The notes under the pieces were generated by a model. The model was not told where the DNA came from. It saw only the letters and a list, made by a program, of their open reading frames with translations, and did not search any database. The translations under genes and the position numbers were made by a program. A stretch of 42,083 nt of DNA from Candidatus Bipolaricaulota bacterium (lineage in GTDB: Bacteria > Bipolaricaulota > Bipolaricaulia > UBA7950 > UBA9294), in contig JAGLXM010000135.1 in the NCBI GenBank assembly GCA_023132915.1, positions 1 to 42,083 of the forward strand, given 5' to 3'. Every line of letters starts with the position of its first letter. The first letter of the stretch is position 1. Below are positions 37,266-42,083 of this stretch, one piece after another.

Positions 37266-37760
37266 TCATTTCCACCGCTGGAAGCGCTTCTTACACTCAG
37301 CCCTGGGAAAGCGACTTCCACAGGACAACATCCGCTCCAGCGCCTCAGCAGCCCGCCCTGGCAGAATCACGTCCGCTTCCACCATTCGATCAAGCAGCCA
37401 CAGCGTACCGTGCACCGGCAACTCTTCCTGTTGCGCCAGCCTGCGCAGAGATCCTTCGTTTGTGAGAAGTGTCCCGTTTAATGACCTGGCTAAAACAAAC
37501 GCGGACAGGTCACTGGCGGAGAGTCGACGATACTGAGATCTCAGGGAGGCCACTTCTTCCACTTGCTAGCCGGAAAGCTCCGCTTGTCGTAAGCCATATG
37601 ACAGCACCTTCTCAGCATCCGGCTGAAGCAATTCAGCAATAACAACGTCCGGCGCGACCAAATCCAAAGAAAGATTAAAGAGCTCCCGCAATAGCTCACT
37701 GAGATACAGGTCAATCAAAACGTTAGCATCAACTACACACGGTTGCGGGATACTCACCAT
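37266..37760 (-). pseudogene. PIN-domain protein interrupted by an in-frame TAG
   Basis: 37566-37760 (PCVVDANVLIDLYLSELLRELFNLSLDLVAPDVVIAELL...LRQAELSG*) and 37266-37562 (QVEEVASLRSQYRRLSASDLSAFVLARSLNGTLLTNEGSLRRLA...) share one frame, separated by a TAG. Confidence 0.8.
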
Positions 37761-38796
37761 ATTGTCTTTCTTCTTCCTGCAGGAACCTCGCTAGAGGCTT
37801 CCCTAGTAGCTCTGCCGCTCGCGATCTGGAGATCAGCTCCTCAACAAGAGCACGCATCACCAACCGCTCCATTCGACGCCCAGCTTTCTCTGGAGAAACA
37901 GGCTCTCCGGGCTCTTCACGATGCCACCCTCGCCGGCGAAATTCCCGGAACCACCGGGTAGCAGCCGCCTCGGAGAGTATCCCTAGGTCCTTTGCTCGAT
38001 AGATCCACGCTTGCATGCTCACCCCGTATTTGTGTTTCAGCGAATGCAGTTCGCAGAGGTCCAGGCTTCGCCGCTTAGACCCCAGCTCAAAACGCACGAT
38101 CGCCTCGGGCACCAGAAAAGCCCCAGCAAAGCGGTGAGCGGCCTTCTCTGCGTTCACACCTTCACCAAGTTTCAACACTAGATGACCTAGTTCGTGAGCT
38201 AAGTTAAAGCGTTGGCGATCCCCTGGCAGTCCCCCTTTGACGATGATGACTGGCACCTGGGCGTTCGCCCAGACGGTCAGACCGTCGAAATCATCATGAG
38301 CCTCTACCAGCCCAACCTTTATCCCTTGATCCTCCAACACCTCCACCACGCTCTCAATCGGGCTCTGACCGAGCTTCCAGGCAGCACGCAGGTTCATCGC
38401 CACGTGCTCAACATCATCTAGAGAACCCGCGTGACGGTTGACGCTGCTAGGCACAGCAAACTGGGGCGATCCTTCAAAGAAGCTCTCCACGTCCAGATAT
38501 CGCTCTATCCATTCTTTGGTACGCGCCAGGATGGCTCGCTCCTCTTTAACAGACAAAGAGCTCCGGCAACGGAAGACTGGAGCGGTCATTTCAACAGTCA
38601 CAGGGCGCAAGAAATACTCGGTCTTGACGCCTAATGCTTGCGCCAAGCGAATTAGTACAGGAGAAGAGGGAGTGTTCAACCCTCGCTCATACTTGGAAAT
38701 CGCCATCACACTTACACCCACCATTTCCGCCAGAGCGCGCTGACTAAGACCGGCAGCTCTCCGGGCGCCCTTTAGCCGTTCCCCAATCACCATCAC
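37729..38796 (-). CDS. XRE-family HTH + ImmA/IrrE (M78) zinc-peptidase domain protein
   Basis: IGERLKGARRAAGLSQRALAEMVGVSVMAISKYERG; RQRFNLAHELGHLVLKLG (HEXXH). Confidence 0.92.
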   Translation of the reverse strand: MMVIGERLKGARRAAGLSQRALAEMVGVSVMAISKYERGLNTPSSPVLIRLAQALGVKTEYFLRPVTVEMTAPVFRCRSSLSVKEERAILARTKEWIERYLDVESFFEGSPQFAVPSSVNRHAGSLDDVEHVAMNLRAAWKLGQSPIESVVEVLEDQGIKVGLVEAHDDFDGLTVWANAQVPVIIVKGGLPGDRQRFNLAHELGHLVLKLGEGVNAEKAAHRFAGAFLVPEAIVRFELGSKRRSLDLCELHSLKHKYGVSMQAWIYRAKDLGILSEAAATRWFREFRRRGWHREEPGEPVSPEKAGRRMERLVMRALVEELISRSRAAELLGKPLARFLQEEERQYGEYPATVCS

Positions 38797-38812
38797 ACAC
38801 CTCCTTTCTCAG

Positions 38813-38850
38813 GGTTTACATTATACACATATTTTGGCCGTTTGTAAACC
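38813..38850. promoter_or_regulatory. Operator candidate upstream of XRE-ImmA gene
   Basis: Inverted repeat GGTTTACA (38813-38820) / TGTAAACC (38843-38850) in AT-rich spacer directly upstream of the gene. Confidence 0.5.
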
Positions 38851-39056
38851 TACTCGTCGCCTCGCTAAAAATAAGCTCATCTAACCCGTCAAGTCGTCAA
38901 CCGCTGATCTCACCTTACACCTTCATGTCGGATCGTCTGGATCCTACTGCAGCTACCCCCAGGGAGCAAAAGGACGCCGTGGTATATTCGTCGCGCTGCT
39001 GCAATTTGAGCACCTGCCGTAACTACGGTGTACCCAGTTCCGCGTTCCGGTCAGAG

Positions 39057-39264
39057 TTCCGGAGACTCAACACCTATTTCTTCTTATTTTCGCCTCAGCG
39101 ATCGCCCTGTCAGCTTCTCACTCGGGGGAATGTAGTAAGACCCTCTCCAAATACTATATCCTCAGGCCATGACGCCATTCTGAAGAGAGAATGAAGAATT
39201 TTGAAGGAAGACCATCAAAAAGTGAACAATCTACCGAACAGCAAAATAGTGTTATGTTCCGGGA
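39057..39264 (+). repeat. Interspersed repeat copy D
   Basis: TTCCGGAGACTCAACACCTATTTCTTCTTATTTTCGCCTCAGCGATCGCCCTGTCAGCTTCTCACTCGGGGG...GAACAGCAAAATAGTGTTATGTTCCGG. Confidence 0.85.
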
Positions 39265-39298
39265 GAACCCCTGCCTATCGGGAAGCGGCCTAGTAGTC

Positions 39299-39826
39299 TC
39301 ACCTTTCAGCAAGGTCCAGGGGGCTATAGACCCGAAGTCCCTCCACCCGTGTGAAATCGGGATCGGCAGTGGCGAGATCCAAGATTCCTTCCGCCTTCAT
39401 CACGGCCGCTGTCAGAGAGTCGTTGACCAAAAGACCGTCCCGTCGGCGATAAGGATGACTGATCTTCAGGACATCTAGGGTTAGTCCTACCACTTCGATA
39501 CCCATCTCCAAGATGGCTTCGGTCTGGGTCTGACAATCGGCGAGTTGCTTCACCACATTGGGCTTCTCCCGAAGCTTCTTCGCTACGTTCCCCGACGTCA
39601 CCAACCCCTTGGTCACAGCCTCGATCATCATCAGCCGATGCAGGACTTCCAAAAGGATATGCACTGCGGTGAGGCCCCAAAGCTCTCCCCGCTCGCAGCG
39701 CTCAAGGAAGCTCGAGCACTCCTGCGAGATCCCGGTGAAGTGGTAAATAAAGATATTGGCGTCGATAAAGACGGTTTGCCCGGCGGGCAACTCCTGGAGT
39801 GGGAGTGCCTTTTCCTCAGGCGGCAT
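39299..39826 (-). CDS. PIN-domain toxin (VapC-like)
   Basis: GQTVFIDANIFIYHFTG ... LLVNDSLTAAVMKAEGILDLATADPDFTRVEGLRVYSP; overlaps antitoxin ORF. Confidence 0.88.
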   Translation of the reverse strand: MPPEEKALPLQELPAGQTVFIDANIFIYHFTGISQECSSFLERCERGELWGLTAVHILLEVLHRLMMIEAVTKGLVTSGNVAKKLREKPNVVKQLADCQTQTEAILEMGIEVVGLTLDVLKISHPYRRRDGLLVNDSLTAAVMKAEGILDLATADPDFTRVEGLRVYSPLDLAER

Positions 39827-40040
39827 AGAACTCCTCTTCCTCCATGATAGCTTGGACCACCCGGGGCGAAGCCCTCAATGTACCTTTAGTCTCTTTGACC
39901 ACCCGACCTTGCTTTCGCTTGAGATACTGGCGTAGGGCTTCCTCGATCAGTTGGGAAAGCTTTTTATCCTCCTTGGCTGCCAGGACCTTCAGCTCAGTGA
40001 TGACTTCCTCTTCTAGGATGGTACCGAGTTTCTTCTTCAT
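39816..40040 (-). CDS. Ribbon-helix-helix antitoxin (VapB-like)
   Basis: MKKKLGTILEEEVITELKVLAAKEDKKLSQLIEEALRQYLKRKQ; 11-bp overlap with VapC; RBS GGAGGTG. Confidence 0.82.
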   Translation of the reverse strand: MKKKLGTILEEEVITELKVLAAKEDKKLSQLIEEALRQYLKRKQGRVVKETKGTLRASPRVVQAIMEEEEFYAA

Positions 40041-40061
40041 GGCAATTCACCTCCAGTGAAT

Positions 40062-40105
40062 CTTACCTGGTAAGTTAGAAAGAAATCAAGATTTTTTTCT
40101 AACTT
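40062..40105. promoter_or_regulatory. Operator candidates upstream of vapBC-like operon
   Basis: CTTACCTGGTAAG palindrome (40062-40074) and AAGTTAGAAA (40072-40081) / TTTCTAACTT (40096-40105) inverted repeat. Confidence 0.5.
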
Positions 40106-40467
40106 TCTTTATTTTCAGTGGCTGAGGCGTCGGTCGGGGGGATATGTCGGATTTTGCTTCCGCGGTGGTTTCTTAGTACTGTAACTATCCGGCTTCTCGC
40201 TATTTCGAGTGGGTAACTCAAACTTGAGCTTGCCTGCAAGTTTATTATGAGGAAATCAGAAAGCCATGAGGAGTCAAGAACGAGGGGGCAAGGTTTGTAG
40301 GGTTCGTAGGGTCTATATTGTGAAACCTTTCCCTGGTTTCCTGACTTCCTAATAATTTCAAAGATTTCAGTTCAAGAGGTGACCCAAAGCGGGTTTTGTC
40401 CACACTCAGCCAAGTTACCCATACTGGATAACAAAGAGCCAAGGATCGTGCCTTTCATATTAAGAAG

Positions 40468-40504
40468 TGATCTGCTCCGCCCTTTGAAGCGACGGAGCAG
40501 ATCA
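40468..40504 (-). terminator. Hairpin terminator downstream of the RTX/PKD gene
   Basis: Perfect 12-bp stem TGATCTGCTCCG / CGGAGCAGATCA, 13-nt loop, followed on the minus strand by CTTCTTAATATG. Confidence 0.65.
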
Positions 40505-40532
40505 GCCAACGGTCGTCGTTCTTTTCGGATCC

Positions 40533-42083
40533 TTACGGATCCGCCTTAACAACAGGAGGAAGGTTCAGGTTGTTCACATGAACAGTCAGTGAGTCACTGG
40601 AGCTGTAACCACAAGCATCCCTCACTGTGAGGGTGAGCACAATCTCCTCCCCTTCGCAGCGATCCGTCACCGGTGCGGTGTAGCACGGGTGAAGCAGCGT
40701 GGGGTCATCAAACGTTCCCCGGCCACACTCCGCGATCCAGCGGTAAGTCAGCATGTCACCGTCCGGATCGTAGGCGGAACAGGTCAGGCAAACACTAGCA
40801 CACTCGTCCATCACCAGGTCTTCACCTGTCACAGCAACAGGGGGATGATTGAGGTTTCTCACGTGGACAGTCACGCTGTCGCTCGCGCTCGCTCCGCATT
40901 CATCCGTCACGGTCAGTCTCAGGATGATGTCCTCCCCTTCACAGCGATCGGTTGCCGGTGCGGTGTAACACGGATGGAGCAGTGTGGGATCGTCAAACGT
41001 CCCGCGATCACACTCCGCGGTCCAGCGGTATGTCAGCATGTCACCGTCCGGATCAGAGGCAGAGCAGGTAAGTTGTACACTAGCGCACTCGTCTACGGCC
41101 AGATCGTCCCCTGCCACAGCAACAGGTAAATGATTTACGTTATTGATGTGCAGGCTAAACGAATCGCGTCCTTTAGCGCCGCAGCTATCTGTCGCTGTGA
41201 GGGTGAGAAGAACGTCCTCCCCCTCGCAACGATCGGTCATCGGAGCATAGTAGATAGGTTCGAGTGATGTCGGGTCGTCAAATCGGCCTGCCTCCGCACG
41301 CCAGTAAACCTCAGCTACATTGCAGTCGTGGTCAACGACCGTTCCGTGTAGCCTGATGGATGCCCCCTCGTTGACATATTTACCACTAGGCGGCGCACAA
41401 AGGGGAGCAATCGGTGCAGCAGGAGGACAGACTGCGGCAAGGGGACAGGATGGACTAAGGCAGCGACAGCCTGGATAAGGCCCCTCGATCACCATCCCTT
41501 CAAGGAGGATGTCGCATCCATCTATGCGGTAAAGCTGGTTATTCCCCGGTCCACCGAGGAGCTTATCATTCCCCACTCCACCGTAAAGGATGTCATCGCC
41601 GCTCTCCCCTTCAAGCGAGTCATCGCCAGGGCCTCCGCAGAGCACATCATTCCCTGCCGCACCGAACAGCCGGTCATCCCCGGGGTCGCCGATGAGAACA
41701 TCGTTCCCGTCTCCTCCCTCGATGATGTCATTTCCCTCGCCACCGAGAAGGATGTCGTTCCCATCAAGGCCAATGATGAGATCATTCCCGGCAAGGCCGT
41801 AAATCAGGTCATTTCCCGGTGTACCGTACAGCGTATCATTGCCTTCTGTTCCCCATACTACACTGGTAATCCCAAAGCACGCATACTCTGATGGCACCAC
41901 GGGGACGGTTGGCTGCTCTGGGGGTGAGATCACGGCAAAGAGCGCCGCGAATAGATCTTTCGCCTCACTCACATCACGGTACTCACCGCCGGTCGCCTCT
42001 GCCATCGCGATCATGGTTGCGCGCACCTGCTGTTCCACATCGAGCCCGATAACATGCAGGAGCGTCGGAGGCGTCATCGTAGC
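40533..42083 (-). CDS. RTX (haemolysin-type Ca-binding) + PKD/Ig-like tandem-repeat surface protein, partial (5' end outside window)
   Basis: Frame open to the window edge; [50 protein letters not shown] nonapeptides; repeated [30 protein letters not shown] units; N-terminal [23 protein letters not shown] looks like the end of a VWA domain. Confidence 0.85.
   Translation of the reverse strand, partial: ATMTPPTLLHVIGLDVEQQVRATMIAMAEATGGEYRDVSEAKDLFAALFAVISPPEQPTVPVVPSEYACFGITSVVWGTEGNDTLYGTPGNDLIYGLAGNDLIIGLDGNDILLGGEGNDIIEGGDGNDVLIGDPGDDRLFGAAGNDVLCGGPGDDSLEGESGDDILYGGVGNDKLLGGPGNNQLYRIDGCDILLEGMVIEGPYPGCRCLSPSCPLAAVCPPAAPIAPLCAPPSGKYVNEGASIRLHGTVVDHDCNVAEVYWRAEAGRFDDPTSLEPIYYAPMTDRCEGEDVLLTLTATDSCGAKGRDSFSLHINNVNHLPVAVAGDDLAVDECASVQLTCSASDPDGDMLTYRWTAECDRGTFDDPTLLHPCYTAPATDRCEGEDIILRLTVTDECGASASDSVTVHVRNLNHPPVAVTGEDLVMDECASVCLTCSAYDPDGDMLTYRWIAECGRGTFDDPTLLHPCYTAPVTDRCEGEEIVLTLTVRDACGYSSSDSLTVHVNNLNLPPVVKADP
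40560..41400 (-). repeat. Tandem coding repeats (about 285-bp units, 2 well conserved + 1 diverged)
   Basis: [78 protein letters not shown] repeated; near-identical DNA at 40620-40830 and 40910-41110. Confidence 0.75.

Noticed and set aside
37563-37568. TAG in the PIN gene as evidence for stop-codon reassignment
   Set aside because: TAG terminates several intact genes in this window, so a nonsense mutation or sequencing error is simpler.
41520-41860. Short periodic repeats resembling a CRISPR array
   Set aside because: Period and content encode RTX nonapeptides (GGxGNDxxx) in an open minus-strand frame; no constant repeat/unique spacer structure.
1-42083. tRNA/rRNA genes
   Set aside because: No cloverleaf-consistent GTTCRANNC arm with matching acceptor or rRNA-like core seen; a tRNAscan run would be needed to exclude.

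Overview
Bacterial (probably thermophilic or anaerobic, MAG-like) window with two parts. (1) About 1-21.8 kb is mostly metabolic. It holds a tryptophanase-like 3' fragment, a D-threonine-aldolase/DSD1-like PLP enzyme, an aldehyde:ferredoxin oxidoreductase, a threonine dehydratase and a polar amino-acid ABC transporter. These are followed by an rve-type IS element, a sugar kinase/isomerase/aminotransferase cluster, a frameshifted IS30 element, ychF-yrdC with a truncated EamA gene, and a tightly overlapping lipoylation operon (lipoyl domain-lipB-lipA-lplA-DUF501). (2) About 21.8-40.5 kb is an accessory island. It holds an MNT gene with a broken HEPN partner, a PLD nuclease, a secreted SNase+LTD protein, a SIR2-like+TPR protein, a secreted beta-helix/caspase-like protease, and a P-loop ATPase/M29-like peptidase/HerA-like ATPase group. 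It also holds an XRE-ImmA/PIN pair whose PIN gene has an in-frame TAG, and a VapBC pair. The most striking structure is a roughly 210-230 bp repeat family with imperfect terminal inverted repeats. Four same-orientation copies (about 25.3, 32.0, 37.0 and 39.06 kb) each sit just beyond the 3' end of a minus-strand module, and a diverged inverted relative interrupts the HEPN gene. The window ends in a partial RTX/PKD-repeat surface protein. All calls come from reading the sequence and ORF translations; no database search was run.
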